Origin: Candidatus Lightella neohaematopini
GTDB taxonomy: Bacteria; Pseudomonadota; Gammaproteobacteria; Enterobacterales; Enterobacteriaceae
Length of the DNA stretch: 64,000 nucleotides
Assembly: GCA_025728315.1 (NCBI GenBank)
Contig: JAOBJW010000002.1
Coordinates: 47,041-111,040 of the forward strand
Direction of reading: 5' to 3'
The notes under the pieces were generated by a model, which ran no database searches, was not told where the DNA came from, and worked only from the letters and a program-made list of their open reading frames with translations. Both the position numbers and the translations under genes were made by a program. Shown here in pieces: positions 27,260 through 37,213 of this stretch (position 1 is the stretch's first letter; the number at the start of each line of letters is the position of its first letter).

Positions 27260-28240
27260 ATGTCTAGTATCAAAAACTTATTTAATAAAGTAAAAGAAAA
27301 GGTATCATCATCAAAAAGTATTTATGAATTAGATTTAATTTATAGTAAGTTTTTAGGTAAAAATAGTTATCTTAATAAATTAACAAAAAAAATACATTTA
27401 ATATGTCTAAAAGATAGATCGTATGTCGGTAAACTAATAAATAAAACAAAATATGATATTACAAATATAATATTAAAACATAGAGCAAATTTAGAAAAAG
27501 AAATATTAAAAAAATCTATTACTGACGAAACAATAGATATTACATTACCTGGAAGAACTAATAGAATAGGTGGATTACATCCAATTACATCTGCAATAAT
27601 AGATATTAATTACTTTTTTTATAAATTAAATTTTATTAATGTTCTTGGATTAGAAATAGAAGATAGTTATCATAATTTTGATGCATTAAATATACCAATT
27701 AATCATCCATCAAGAAATCCTCAAGATACTTTTTGGTTAGATAAAGAAGTACTATTACGCACACAAACATCTAGTATACAAATTAGGTATATGAAACATA
27801 ACAAACCACCAATACGTATTATTTCTTTTGGTAAAGTTTACAGAAAAGATTATAGTATTACTCACACACCAATGTTCCATCAAATGGAAGGATTAGTAGT
27901 TGATCGTAATATAAATTTATTACATTTAAAAAATATAATATACGAATTTTTAAATTTTTTCTTTAATAAAAGAAAAATTATTCGTTTTCGTATGTCTTAT
28001 TTCCCATTTACTGAACCCTCGATGGAAGTTGACATTATGAATAATAATAATTGGTTAGAAGTTATTGGTTGTGGTATGGTTCATCCTAAAGTACTAAAAA
28101 ATTTAAATATAAATACAAAAATTTTTTCGGGTTTTGCTTTTGGTTTAGGAATAGAACGTTTAGTAATGATACGTTATAATATTAACGATATAAGATATTT
28201 TTTTAAAAATGATTTACGTTTTCTTAAACAATTTAAATAA
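27260..28240 (+). CDS. pheS: Phenylalanyl-tRNA synthetase alpha subunit
   Basis: Catalytic subunit of the alpha2-beta2 enzyme; 326 residues, essentially the E. coli length of 327. The N-terminal coiled coil is retained (about 1-85). The class II core shows LPGRTNRIGGLHPI, the motif 2 region FGKVYRKDYSITHTPMFHQMEG near residue 193, FRMSYFPFTEPSMEVD near 255, and motif 3 FGLGIERLVMI near 294. pheT follows by 11 bases. Confidence 0.97.
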   Translation: MSSIKNLFNKVKEKVSSSKSIYELDLIYSKFLGKNSYLNKLTKKIHLICLKDRSYVGKLINKTKYDITNIILKHRANLEKEILKKSITDETIDITLPGRTNRIGGLHPITSAIIDINYFFYKLNFINVLGLEIEDSYHNFDALNIPINHPSRNPQDTFWLDKEVLLRTQTSSIQIRYMKHNKPPIRIISFGKVYRKDYSITHTPMFHQMEGLVVDRNINLLHLKNIIYEFLNFFFNKRKIIRFRMSYFPFTEPSMEVDIMNNNNWLEVIGCGMVHPKVLKNLNINTKIFSGFAFGLGIERLVMIRYNINDIRYFFKNDLRFLKQFK

Positions 28241-28251
28241 TGAGATACTAA

Positions 28252-30624
28252 ATGATATTTAGTGAGTTTTGGTTACGTGAAATTTTAAATTTTAACATTA
28301 ATATAAATTATTTAATTAATAAATTAACTATATCAGGATTTGAGGTAGATAATGTTAATTTATTAATTAATAATAATATTTCAGGATTAGTGATTGGTGT
28401 TATTACAGAAATTAGATATTTATCAAAACTAAATAATTTATTTTTATTAAAAATTAATATTGGTTGTAAAATTATTAATGTTATTTTAGATAATATAATG
28501 GTTAATATTAATACTAAAGTAGTAGTTGCTCCAGTAGGAGCAACTACTATAATACATAAACATATTCAATACGTTAAAATAAATGGAATGTCATCAGAAG
28601 GTATTTTATGTTCATTTTTAGATTTAGGTATTAATGAATATGGTAATAATATTATAACATTACCATATGATGCTCCAGTAGGTTATGACATAAAAAAATA
28701 TTTAAATTTAAATGATAATATTATTAATGTTAATATTCCATTTAACAGGATTGACTGTTATAATGTTTTAGGATTAGCTAGGGAAATATTAGCACTCAAT
28801 AACATTAAATTTAATTTATTTAATTATTATCATGTAATACCACCAAAGATAGAAGATGTTATTAAAATTACTGTAAAAGTTCCTTATATATGTCCAATTT
28901 ATTTATCAAGAATAATTAAAAATATTAGTATTAATAATCCATTACCTATATGGTTATTAGAAAAATTACGTAGAGTAGGTATAAAACTAACATTTTCTAT
29001 TTTAGATATTATTAATTATATTTTTCTAGAATTAGGTTATGTGGTAATGATTTTTAATAAAAATATTGTTGATAACGGAATTATAATTCGTAAGTTACAA
29101 TCAACTGATAATATAGAACAAAATAAATTAAATTTCTTACCTAAGAATATAGTTATTTCTAACTATAGAAAAATATTATCTTATTTAGAATTATCTAATA
29201 ACAATAATGATAATATAGATATAGTTATTAGTTGTGCTTTTTTTAATACTTTAGATAATATTACTTATATCAATAAATTTACCACACATAATAATTTTAA
29301 TATTATTATGAATAAATTAGACTATCATTTAGTAACAGTTGTTATAGAAAAAACTACTGAGTTATTGGTAAAAATATATGGTGGTATTCCAGGACCAATC
29401 ACAAGTGTAATTTATAATAAGCTATTACCAAAAAATAAACAAATAATATTAAAAAAAAATAAACTTTATAAAATAACTGGAGTTAAAATACCAAGTTATG
29501 ATGTAGATAATATATTATCTAATATTGGTTGTTTAGTTAACAAAAAAAAATATTCTTGGTATGTTTATTCTCCTAGTTGGCGTTGTGATTTATTACAAGA
29601 AGAAGATTTAATTGAAGAGTTAATACGTATATATGGCTTTGATAATATTTATAATAATGATAAATTAAATAATAATAAATATATAACATTATCTAAATAT
29701 AGATTATCAACATTATTAGATCGTACCAAAATACTACTAGTAGATAAAGGATATCAAGAAATTATTAGTTATAGTTTCATTGATAAACAATTACAAACTT
29801 TGTTATATCCAAATAAAAAATTAGTTACATTAATTAATCCAATAAATACTAATATGTCATCTATGAGATTATCTTTATTACCTGGATTAATTCAAGTATT
29901 AATTTATAATAAAAATAGACAATTGCAATGTATTCGTTTGTTTGAATCAGGATTTTGTTTTTCCTATAATAAAAATTATAATAATAATCATATTTTACAA
30001 CATTTTATGTTATCAGGATTAGCATATGGTAATTATTCATATAAACATTGGAATTTATCTAATAGATTATTAGATTTCTACGATATCAAAGGTGATTTAG
30101 AAGCAATATTTACTTTAACTAATATAATAGATAATGTAGAATTTAAAATTTGTAATGATCCGTTATTACATCCTGGACAAAGTGCATATATTTTTTTTAA
30201 AAATACTTATATAGGCTTAATTGGAACTATTCATCCATTAATACAAAAAAAATTATCTTTATCAAATAAAATATTAGTTTTTGAATTATTATGGAATTAT
30301 ATTAATAAATTTAAAAAAAATAGAAAAATTAATTTATTATCTAAATATCCAGTTAGTTACAGAGAATTATCTATTATAGTTTCAGATAATATATTGTCTA
30401 TTGATATTATTAAAGAATGTAAAAAATGTATTGATACTAGTTTAATTAATGTTAAAATATTTGATGTGTATAAAGGTAGTAATATTCCTGAAGGTTATAA
30501 AAGTGTTACTATTAGTATAAAAATACAAAATTCTTCTCGTAATTTAGAAGAAAATGAAATATCCAGTATTGTTAATAAATGTTTTTTAAGATTAAAACAA
30601 AGATTTGGTGCTTATTTAAGATAA
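28252..30624 (+). CDS. pheT: Phenylalanyl-tRNA synthetase beta subunit
   Basis: 790 residues (795 in E. coli), so all domains appear present by length: the EMAP-like tRNA-binding domain (about 40-150), a B3/B4 editing region (about 200-395), the B5 domain and synthetase-like core (about 400-680), and a C-terminal ferredoxin-fold anticodon-binding domain with YPVSYRELSIIVS and VYKGSNIPEGYKSVTISIKI. The editing region is Ile/Asn-rich and poorly conserved, so its activity is doubtful. The ihfA gene that follows pheT in E. coli is missing; sufB begins 118 bases later. Confidence 0.95.
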   Translation: MIFSEFWLREILNFNININYLINKLTISGFEVDNVNLLINNNISGLVIGVITEIRYLSKLNNLFLLKINIGCKIINVILDNIMVNINTKVVVAPVGATTIIHKHIQYVKINGMSSEGILCSFLDLGINEYGNNIITLPYDAPVGYDIKKYLNLNDNIINVNIPFNRIDCYNVLGLAREILALNNIKFNLFNYYHVIPPKIEDVIKITVKVPYICPIYLSRIIKNISINNPLPIWLLEKLRRVGIKLTFSILDIINYIFLELGYVVMIFNKNIVDNGIIIRKLQSTDNIEQNKLNFLPKNIVISNYRKILSYLELSNNNNDNIDIVISCAFFNTLDNITYINKFTTHNNFNIIMNKLDYHLVTVVIEKTTELLVKIYGGIPGPITSVIYNKLLPKNKQIILKKNKLYKITGVKIPSYDVDNILSNIGCLVNKKKYSWYVYSPSWRCDLLQEEDLIEELIRIYGFDNIYNNDKLNNNKYITLSKYRLSTLLDRTKILLVDKGYQEIISYSFIDKQLQTLLYPNKKLVTLINPINTNMSSMRLSLLPGLIQVLIYNKNRQLQCIRLFESGFCFSYNKNYNNNHILQHFMLSGLAYGNYSYKHWNLSNRLLDFYDIKGDLEAIFTLTNIIDNVEFKICNDPLLHPGQSAYIFFKNTYIGLIGTIHPLIQKKLSLSNKILVFELLWNYINKFKKNRKINLLSKYPVSYRELSIIVSDNILSIDIIKECKKCIDTSLINVKIFDVYKGSNIPEGYKSVTISIKIQNSSRNLEENEISSIVNKCFLRLKQRFGAYLR

Positions 30625-30742
30625 TAAATAAATTTTTTGTTAAAAAATATTTTATATTAATAATTAGTATTAAATAATTTAAAAGCTTAATAAGTAAAAT
30701 TATTGATATTTTATCACTTATTAATGTTAATAAGTATACATA

Positions 30743-32200
30743 ATGATAAATAAAAATGAAAAAGATATAATTAATTTGGTAAAAAAAAATATAAAATACA
30801 AAGAAGGATTTTATACTAAATTAATTAGTGATGAGTTAGAAAATGGATTAAATGAACAAGTGGTACGTGATATTTCGAAAAAAAAGTGTGAACCAGATTG
30901 GATGTTAGAGTTTCGTCTTAAAGCTTATCACACATGGGTAAATATGAAAGAACCACATTGGTTAAATGCTTATTATCCTAATATTGATTATAATAGTTAT
31001 AGTTATTATTCTGCACCAAAATATAAAAATAATATAGTAAATAATAAAAAAATAAATAACTATTATCTTACTAATGAAGTAAAACAAACATTTGATAAGT
31101 TAGGAATTCCTACTGAAGAAATTAATAATATTGCAATTGATGCAGTATTTGATTCTGTATCAGTATCTACTACTTACCAAAAAGAATTATTAAATTATGG
31201 TATTATTTTTTGTTCTTTAAGTTTCGCAATAAATAATTATCCAAAATTAGTTCGTAAGTACTTAGGTAGTGTTGTTCCTATAAACGATAATTTTTTTTCA
31301 GCTCTTAATTCTGCAGTGTTATCAGATGGTACATTTATTTATATTCCCAAAGGGGTAAAATGCCCAATAGAATTATCTACATATTTTCGTATTAATTCTA
31401 TAAATACTGGACAATTTGAACGAACTATTATTATAGCAGACCAAGATAGTTATGTTAGTTATATTGAAGGATGTTCAGCTCCAATAAGAAAAAATTATCA
31501 ATTACACGCAGCAGTAGTAGAAATAATTATATTAGATAATGCTACAGTAAAATACTCTACTATTCAAAATTGGTTTGCAGGTATTAATCATATAAGTGGA
31601 ATATTAAATTTTGTAACTAAACGTGCATTATGCATAGGTAATAATTCAAAAATGTCTTGGATTCAATCAGAGACTGGTTCAGCAATAACTTGGAAATATC
31701 CAAGTATTATTCTTAAAGGTAATAATGCTACAGGTGAATTTTATTCTATTGCACTTACTAATATGCATCAATGTGCTGATACTGGAACAAAAATGATTCA
31801 TATAGGTAAAAACACTAACTCTACTATAATTTCTAAGAGTATTTCAGCTGGTCGTAGTAAAAATACTTATCGGGGATTAGTAAAAATAAATTCTAATGCT
31901 AGTTACTCACGTAACTATACGCAATGTCATTCTATTATGATTGGTGATAAATGTGGTACCTACACTTTACCAGATATTCAAGTACATAATAATACTTCAC
32001 AGGTAGAACATGAAGCTTTAACCTCGTCAGTAGGTGAAAATCAATTATTTTATCTTAATCAAAGAGGAATAGATAATGATAATGCTATTTCTATGATAAT
32101 TAGTGGATTCTGTCAAGATATATTTACTAAATTACCGTTAGAATTTGCGATGGAAGCAAAAAAATTACTTACTATAAATTTAGATGAAGGTTTGGGATAA
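30743..32200 (+). CDS. sufB: Fe-S cluster scaffold subunit SufB
   Basis: Scaffold of the SufBC2D complex, on which Fe-S clusters are built; 485 residues (495 in E. coli). It is well conserved: GIPTEEI, YIPKGVKCPIELSTYFRIN, the FERTIIIADQDSYVSYIEGCSAP segment, WIQSETGSAITWKYPS, and a terminal EFAMEAKKLL. It is the first gene of sufBCDSE; the E. coli leader gene sufA is absent and the 118-base upstream region shows no relic of it. Suf is probably the main route of Fe-S assembly and would serve PFOR (nifJ). Confidence 0.97.
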   Translation: MINKNEKDIINLVKKNIKYKEGFYTKLISDELENGLNEQVVRDISKKKCEPDWMLEFRLKAYHTWVNMKEPHWLNAYYPNIDYNSYSYYSAPKYKNNIVNNKKINNYYLTNEVKQTFDKLGIPTEEINNIAIDAVFDSVSVSTTYQKELLNYGIIFCSLSFAINNYPKLVRKYLGSVVPINDNFFSALNSAVLSDGTFIYIPKGVKCPIELSTYFRINSINTGQFERTIIIADQDSYVSYIEGCSAPIRKNYQLHAAVVEIIILDNATVKYSTIQNWFAGINHISGILNFVTKRALCIGNNSKMSWIQSETGSAITWKYPSIILKGNNATGEFYSIALTNMHQCADTGTKMIHIGKNTNSTIISKSISAGRSKNTYRGLVKINSNASYSRNYTQCHSIMIGDKCGTYTLPDIQVHNNTSQVEHEALTSSVGENQLFYLNQRGIDNDNAISMIISGFCQDIFTKLPLEFAMEAKKLLTINLDEGLG

Positions 32201-32235
32201 TATAAATTACTTCAGTTTATTTTGATTGGGATTGT

Positions 32236-32985
32236 ATGTTAATTATAGAAAATTTAGATGTTAGCGTAAATAATAATATTATTATAAAAAAATTAAATCT
32301 TATAGTTAATTATGGTGAAGTGCATGTTATTATGGGTCCTAATGGATCAGGAAAAAGTACTTTATCTGCTGTTGTAGCAGGTAATAAAAAATATAATATT
32401 ACTAATGGTAAAATAACATTTAATAATAATAATTTACTAAATCTTAATCCTGATGAAAGAGCAAAATATGGGATATTTGTCGCTTTTCAATATCCAATAG
32501 ATATTCCAGGTGTGAATAATTTTACTTTTCTTAAAGTAGCAATTAATAATATAAGAAAAAGTAATAACTTATTAGCATTAGATAATGCACATCTAATACC
32601 GTTAATAACAAGTAAAATTAAATTACTAAATATGTCTGATGATTTATTACATAAATTTGTTAATGTGGGTTTATCTGGTGGGGAAAGAAAATTAAATGAA
32701 GTTTTACAATTATTATTATTAGAACCAAAATTATGTATACTAGATGAAATAGATTCAGGTTTAGATATTGATTCATTAAAATTAGTAGCTACTACTATAA
32801 ATAGTATACGAAATAAAAACAGATCATTTATTATTATTACTCATTACAAAAGAATTTTAAAATATATTGAACCAGATAAAGTACACATACTATATAATGG
32901 TTGTATTATTAAATCTGGTAATAAGATTTTAGTAGAAAAATTAGAGGAACATGGATATGACTGGTTTGCTAAACAGCAATACTAG
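32236..32985 (+). CDS. sufC: Fe-S assembly ATPase SufC
   Basis: ABC-type ATPase of SufBC2D; 249 residues (248 in E. coli). Walker A is MGPNGSGKST near residue 35, the Q-loop is FVAFQYP near 82, the signature is GLSGGERK near 147, and Walker B with the SufC-specific end is CILDEIDSGLDIDSL near 172, followed by ITHYKR. Its 3' end overlaps sufD by 29 bases. A good GGG(A)TTG-like ribosome binding sequence lies before the ATG. Confidence 0.97.
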   Translation: MLIIENLDVSVNNNIIIKKLNLIVNYGEVHVIMGPNGSGKSTLSAVVAGNKKYNITNGKITFNNNNLLNLNPDERAKYGIFVAFQYPIDIPGVNNFTFLKVAINNIRKSNNLLALDNAHLIPLITSKIKLLNMSDDLLHKFVNVGLSGGERKLNEVLQLLLLEPKLCILDEIDSGLDIDSLKLVATTINSIRNKNRSFIIITHYKRILKYIEPDKVHILYNGCIIKSGNKILVEKLEEHGYDWFAKQQY

Positions 32986-34210
32986 TAATTTATTACCTCA
33001 ATGGTATAAATTATTTAGCAAAGAAAAAACTTATAATTCAATAAAATTTTATAAGCACTGGAAATATATTAAAATGTTATGGTCAATACCAAATACTTAT
33101 AATAAGTATTATAATGATATAAATTATAACAAATTATTAAAAAGTAAATTCATATTGCAAAATAATAAATATTTTAATGATTTTAATATATCTAGTATTA
33201 TTTCAAATGTTCATATATTAGTTTTTATTAATGGTAATTTTTATTCTGAATTAAGTAGTTATAGTAATAATATTAATATTAAACTTGAATATAATGATAA
33301 TAATATAAATTTTAATAAAAATTCTGATATATTTTATCATTTAACAGAAAGTTTTTGTTATAAAACATATATTATTGATATAAATAAAGATATTGATGAA
33401 AAACCAATATATTTATTACATATTAATGATGGTTTATCTAAAAGTACAGTTAATATATTACAAAATCGTTATTATATTAATATTTTAAAAAATGCGAAAA
33501 CACATATTATAGAATATTTTACTAATAAAAATAAATATTATTCTTACATTAATAGTATTAATACATTTATATTTATCCATAATTATGCTACACTTGAGTA
33601 TACTAAGTTATCATTAGAAAACTATTATAGTTATCATTTTAATTATAAATATATTACTATTAGTGACCATGCTAAATTAAATAGTAATATATTTGTTATA
33701 GGAAATAAAATTCATAAAGATGAAATGCATATTAAATCAAATGGAGTTGATACATCAATATGTGCTAATAGCTTATCTGTATTATCAAATAATAGTAATA
33801 TAATTGATACTAATATGCATCATATTGCTAGTAATTGTACTAGTAATCAGTTACATAAAGCTATTATTAGTAATAATAGTAAATATTTATTTAATGGGAT
33901 GATAAAGATAACAAAATTAGCTTCAAAAATTAATAGTAATATATTTAGTCAGGGATTACTGTTAGATAGTACTTCACAATTTAATACAAAACCACAAATA
34001 GAAATATATAACCGTAAGGTTCATTGTACTCATGGAGTAATTATTAGTAATATTAATTATGATCAAATTTTTTACTTATGTTCGAGGGGGATTAGTTATG
34101 TTGATGCTAAAAAAATAATTATTAATGCTTCTTTTAAAGAAGTAATTAATAAAATTAGTCATTATGAATTACGTAAAATAATATTTGATATTTTTAAAAG
34201 TTTAATTTAG
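32957..34210 (+). CDS. sufD: Fe-S assembly protein SufD
   Basis: Partner of SufB in the scaffold complex; 417 residues from the ATG at 32957 (423 in E. coli). This start gives MTGLLNSNTSN, matching the E. coli beginning MAGLPNSSN, and is preferred over the ATG two codons earlier. It overlaps sufC by 29 bases, implying coupled translation. The N-terminal half is strongly diverged and Asn/Tyr-rich. The C-terminal part keeps the beta-helix core: KIHKDEMHIKSNGVDT, FNGMIKI, PQIEIYNRKVHCTHGV and the YLCSRGIS motif near residue 375. Confidence 0.94.
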   Translation: MTGLLNSNTSNLLPQWYKLFSKEKTYNSIKFYKHWKYIKMLWSIPNTYNKYYNDINYNKLLKSKFILQNNKYFNDFNISSIISNVHILVFINGNFYSELSSYSNNINIKLEYNDNNINFNKNSDIFYHLTESFCYKTYIIDINKDIDEKPIYLLHINDGLSKSTVNILQNRYYINILKNAKTHIIEYFTNKNKYYSYINSINTFIFIHNYATLEYTKLSLENYYSYHFNYKYITISDHAKLNSNIFVIGNKIHKDEMHIKSNGVDTSICANSLSVLSNNSNIIDTNMHHIASNCTSNQLHKAIISNNSKYLFNGMIKITKLASKINSNIFSQGLLLDSTSQFNTKPQIEIYNRKVHCTHGVIISNINYDQIFYLCSRGISYVDAKKIIINASFKEVINKISHYELRKIIFDIFKSLI

Positions 34211-34216
34211 TAAATT

Positions 34217-35449
34217 ATGATGTATCCCATATCAAAAATCAGATTAGATTTTCCTATTTTAAATAAAAAGATAAATAATAATAAATTAGTATACTTTGAT
34301 AATGCAGCTAGTTCATTAAAACCTAACTATGTAATAGAACGTGAGATGAACTATTATAAATACGAATATGCAGCAGTTCATAGAGGTATTCATACATTAA
34401 GTCGTGAAGCAACTAATAAAGTAGAACAAGTACGTTGTAAGATAGCTAATTTTATTAATGCTAAACAAACTGAAGAAATTATATTTACTAAGGGTACAAC
34501 TGAGAGTATTAATTTAGTTGCTTACAGTTGGGGTAGAAAATTTTTACGTCCTGGAGATAGTATTGTTATTACAGAAATGGAACATCATGCTAATATTGTG
34601 CCTTGGCAGATATTAGCAAAAGAAAAGAAACTATTTATTAAATATGTACCATTACTACCGAATGGTACTTTAGATTTATCACAATTATCATCATTAATAA
34701 ATAACAATACTCGTTTATTTGCCATTACTGCAGCATCAAATGTATTAGGTATTATTAATCCAATAAAAGATATTATTAACCAAGTAAAAACTATTAGTAA
34801 TAGTTTAGTATTAGTTGATGGAGCACAATGTGTTATGCATCAAAAAGTTGATGTACAATTACTAAATTGTGATTTTTATGTATTTTCAGGTCACAAAATG
34901 TATGGTCCAACTGGTATTGGAATATTATATGGTAAAAAACATTTACTTGATAGTATGTCTCCTTGGGAGACTGGTGGTGCTATGATTAAAAATGTAAGTT
35001 TAACAAAAGAGACTACTTTTAATCAAGTACCATGGAAATTTGAAGCTGGCTCACCTAATACTGCTGGTATTATAGGATTAGGTGCTGCTATTGATTATAT
35101 AAAAGATATTGGATTACAACAGATTATATTACATGAAAAATTATTAACTAAATATGCTTTTGATGTTTTAAATAATATTCCTAATATAAAAATTTATGGA
35201 TCTATTACATATAATAGAATTAGTGTAATCTCTTTTAATTTGGGAACACATCATGCTTATGATATAGGTAGTTTATTAGATATTTATGGTATTGCTATCC
35301 GTACTGGTCATCAATGTGCATTACCGATTATGAATTATTTTAAAGTTAGTAGTATGTGTAGAATATCATTAGCTATGTATAATGATTATTTTGAAATAGA
35401 TAAATTAGTAGACATTTTAACAAAAATTAACAAAATACTAATTACTTAA
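34217..35449 (+). CDS. sufS: Cysteine desulfurase SufS
   Basis: PLP enzyme of 410 residues (406 in E. coli) that takes sulfur from cysteine as a persulfide. Conserved parts are VYFDNAASS near residue 26, HRGIHTLSREAT near 57, EMEHHANIVPWQ near 120, the PLP lysine in VFSGHKMYGPTGIG near 225, and the catalytic Cys in RTGHQCALP near 365. It follows sufD by 6 bases and sufE follows by 17. No iscS is in the window, so SufS may be the general sulfur donor, for instance for tRNA thiolation. Confidence 0.97.
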   Translation: MMYPISKIRLDFPILNKKINNNKLVYFDNAASSLKPNYVIEREMNYYKYEYAAVHRGIHTLSREATNKVEQVRCKIANFINAKQTEEIIFTKGTTESINLVAYSWGRKFLRPGDSIVITEMEHHANIVPWQILAKEKKLFIKYVPLLPNGTLDLSQLSSLINNNTRLFAITAASNVLGIINPIKDIINQVKTISNSLVLVDGAQCVMHQKVDVQLLNCDFYVFSGHKMYGPTGIGILYGKKHLLDSMSPWETGGAMIKNVSLTKETTFNQVPWKFEAGSPNTAGIIGLGAAIDYIKDIGLQQIILHEKLLTKYAFDVLNNIPNIKIYGSITYNRISVISFNLGTHHAYDIGSLLDIYGIAIRTGHQCALPIMNYFKVSSMCRISLAMYNDYFEIDKLVDILTKINKILIT

Positions 35450-35466
35450 ATTAAGTAAAAACGGCA

Positions 35467-35874
35467 ATGAATCAAGAACAATTAATATATAATTTCAATA
35501 ATTGTTTTTCTTGGGAAGAAAAATATTTATATTTAATTGAATTAGGACAACAATTACCATTGTTTCCTAATAAATATAAAATATCTAAATACTTAATTCC
35601 TGATTGTCAAAGTCAAGTATGGATAGTTTTAACTAATCACAATAATAAAGTTAACTTACAAGGATATAGTGATGCTTTAATAGTAAAAGGATTAATTGCT
35701 GTAGTATTTATTTTATATAAGGATTTAAATCTAACAGAATTAATTAACTTTAATATATACTCGTTATTAAATAATTTAAATTTAAATAAATATTTAACTA
35801 TATCTAGAAATCATGGTTTACAATCAATAATTAAAAATATAAAAGACCAAGCAAAGCAACACCTAATTACCTAA
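35467..35874 (+). CDS. sufE: Sulfur acceptor protein SufE
   Basis: Accepts sulfur from SufS and passes it to SufB; 135 residues (138 in E. coli). The acceptor Cys47 lies in LIPDCQSQVW, as in the family. Other visible parts are NNCFSWEEKYLYLIELG near residue 11 and GYSDALIVKGLIAVV near 75. It is the last gene of the suf operon, and a hairpin lies 31 bases downstream between it and the converging lpp. Confidence 0.95.
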   Translation: MNQEQLIYNFNNCFSWEEKYLYLIELGQQLPLFPNKYKISKYLIPDCQSQVWIVLTNHNNKVNLQGYSDALIVKGLIAVVFILYKDLNLTELINFNIYSLLNNLNLNKYLTISRNHGLQSIIKNIKDQAKQHLIT

Positions 35875-35905
35875 ATATTATAAATATAAACTTCTCTACT
35901 ACTTA

Positions 35906-35940
35906 GTAGAATAACGAATATTGACTAAACGTTATTCTAC
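35906..35940. terminator. Hairpin between sufE and lpp, possible bidirectional terminator
   Basis: Perfect 11-base inverted repeat GTAGAATAACG / CGTTATTCTAC (35906-35916 and 35930-35940) with a 13-base loop. It lies in the 84-base gap between the converging genes sufE and lpp. No clean T-run follows on either strand, so terminator function is inferred from position. Confidence 0.5.
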
Positions 35941-35958
35941 ATACAATATAACAAATTT

Positions 35959-36195
35959 TTACTTACGATAATTAGTAATCTGATTATCTAATCTTTGGTT
36001 AGCTCTAACTGCATTATTCTTAGCATTTTGTATATCAGAATGCATATTATTCATATCATTACTAATTTTATTAAATTTCGTATCTAATGTTTTAACTTCT
36101 GAAGATATTTGATTAATTTTATTTTTATTAGAACAACCAACTAAAGAAAAACAACCAATAATTAAAGCAGTTTGGATTAATTTAATATAACTCAT
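35959..36195 (-). CDS. lpp: Major outer membrane (murein) lipoprotein Lpp
   Basis: 78 residues, exactly the size of E. coli Braun lipoprotein. A signal peptide ends in the lipobox LVGC with the lipidated Cys21, followed by SNKNKINQISSEVKTLD. The coiled-coil heptads continue to QRLDNQITNYRK, whose final Lys is the covalent attachment site to peptidoglycan. AAGGAAG precedes the start. The neighbour sufE matches E. coli, where lpp lies close to the suf operon. With the L,D-transpeptidase at 5.0 kb it could tether the outer membrane to the wall. Confidence 0.96.
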   Translation of the reverse strand: MSYIKLIQTALIIGCFSLVGCSNKNKINQISSEVKTLDTKFNKISNDMNNMHSDIQNAKNNAVRANQRLDNQITNYRK

Positions 36196-36345
36196 AATTA
36201 TCTTCCTTATATATTAATTCAATAACATAATAAAAATTAAAATATTTTATAATTTATTAAATTTACGTTGTATTATCAATAATTATTTATAATTATATTT
36301 AAATAATATTACACCTATATAGATAATAATTAATTTTTGCTTAAA

Positions 36346-36420
36346 TACGTCCGAGTGGATTTGAACCACCGACCATCACTATGTCACAGTGATACTCTTA
36401 CCATACTGAGCTACGGACGT
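36346..36420 (-). tRNA. valW: tRNA-Val(GAC)
   Basis: 75-base tRNA on the minus strand with acceptor ACGTCCG/CGGACGT, anticodon stem TCACT/AGTGA and loop GTGACAT, giving anticodon GAC. It closely follows E. coli valW, including TCGGTGGTTCAAATCC. The base 5' of U33 is G, where most tRNAs have a pyrimidine. Position between lpp and ribE matches E. coli valVW. Confidence 0.92.
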
Positions 36421-36568
36421 ATTAATTCAATTAAAATTTACTAATTTAGTTATATAACTATAATATCATTAGATTTTATTTAAATCTAGTAATTATAATT
36501 ATTTAATACTAAAATAATTAATAGTAAAATCATTATTTTAATATTATATAAAAAAAGGGAATAAATAT

Positions 36569-37183
36569 ATGTTTACTGGAATAATACAATTATCTACACC
36601 TGTAATATGTATTAATAAAAAAGATAATTTTTTAACTTTATCAATAAAATTAACTAAAAACTTATTAAATAATTTAATTGTTGGTGCATCAATTGCTATA
36701 AATGGGTGTTGTTTAACAGTTACTGTTATTAATAATAATATAATTAGTTTTGATGTAATAAAAGAAACTTTATACTGTACTAATTTAAAATTTTTAAAGA
36801 TAGGTGATATAGTAAATGTAGAAAGATCTATGAATCTTAATAAAGAAATTGGGGGTCATTTAGTTTCTGGTCATATCCATGGATTAGGTAAAATTATTAA
36901 TATTATTAATTTAAATAATAATAAAATTATTTGGTTTAATGTAAAAAATAAATTAATTAAATTTATATTACCTAAAGGATTTATTAGTATAGACGGTATT
37001 AGTTTAACTATAGGTAGAATAATTAATAATAATTTTTGTGTTCATTTAATTCCAGAGACATTAAGATGTACTAATTTAAAAAACAGAAAATTATTTGATT
37101 TTGTTAATATTGAAATTGATTATCAAACTAAAACTATAATATCTACTGTAGAAAAATTTATGCAAAGTAAAATTAGTAATTAA
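36569..37183 (+). CDS. ribE: Riboflavin synthase alpha subunit
   Basis: Final enzyme of riboflavin synthesis, dismutating two lumazine molecules. The 204 residues (213 in E. coli) form two lumazine-binding repeats. The first begins MFTGIIQ and contains GASIAINGCCLTV. The second starts at the GGHLVSGHIHGLG segment and contains FISIDGISLTIG and PETLRCTNL. AAAAAGGGAA lies before the ATG. The gene is also called ribC in E. coli. With RibD and RibH it covers the late riboflavin pathway. grxD follows 30 bases later. Confidence 0.96.
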   Translation: MFTGIIQLSTPVICINKKDNFLTLSIKLTKNLLNNLIVGASIAINGCCLTVTVINNNIISFDVIKETLYCTNLKFLKIGDIVNVERSMNLNKEIGGHLVSGHIHGLGKIINIINLNNNKIIWFNVKNKLIKFILPKGFISIDGISLTIGRIINNNFCVHLIPETLRCTNLKNRKLFDFVNIEIDYQTKTIISTVEKFMQSKISN

Positions 37184-37213
37184 TTTTATAAAATTAACAT
37201 TTAAGGAAATACA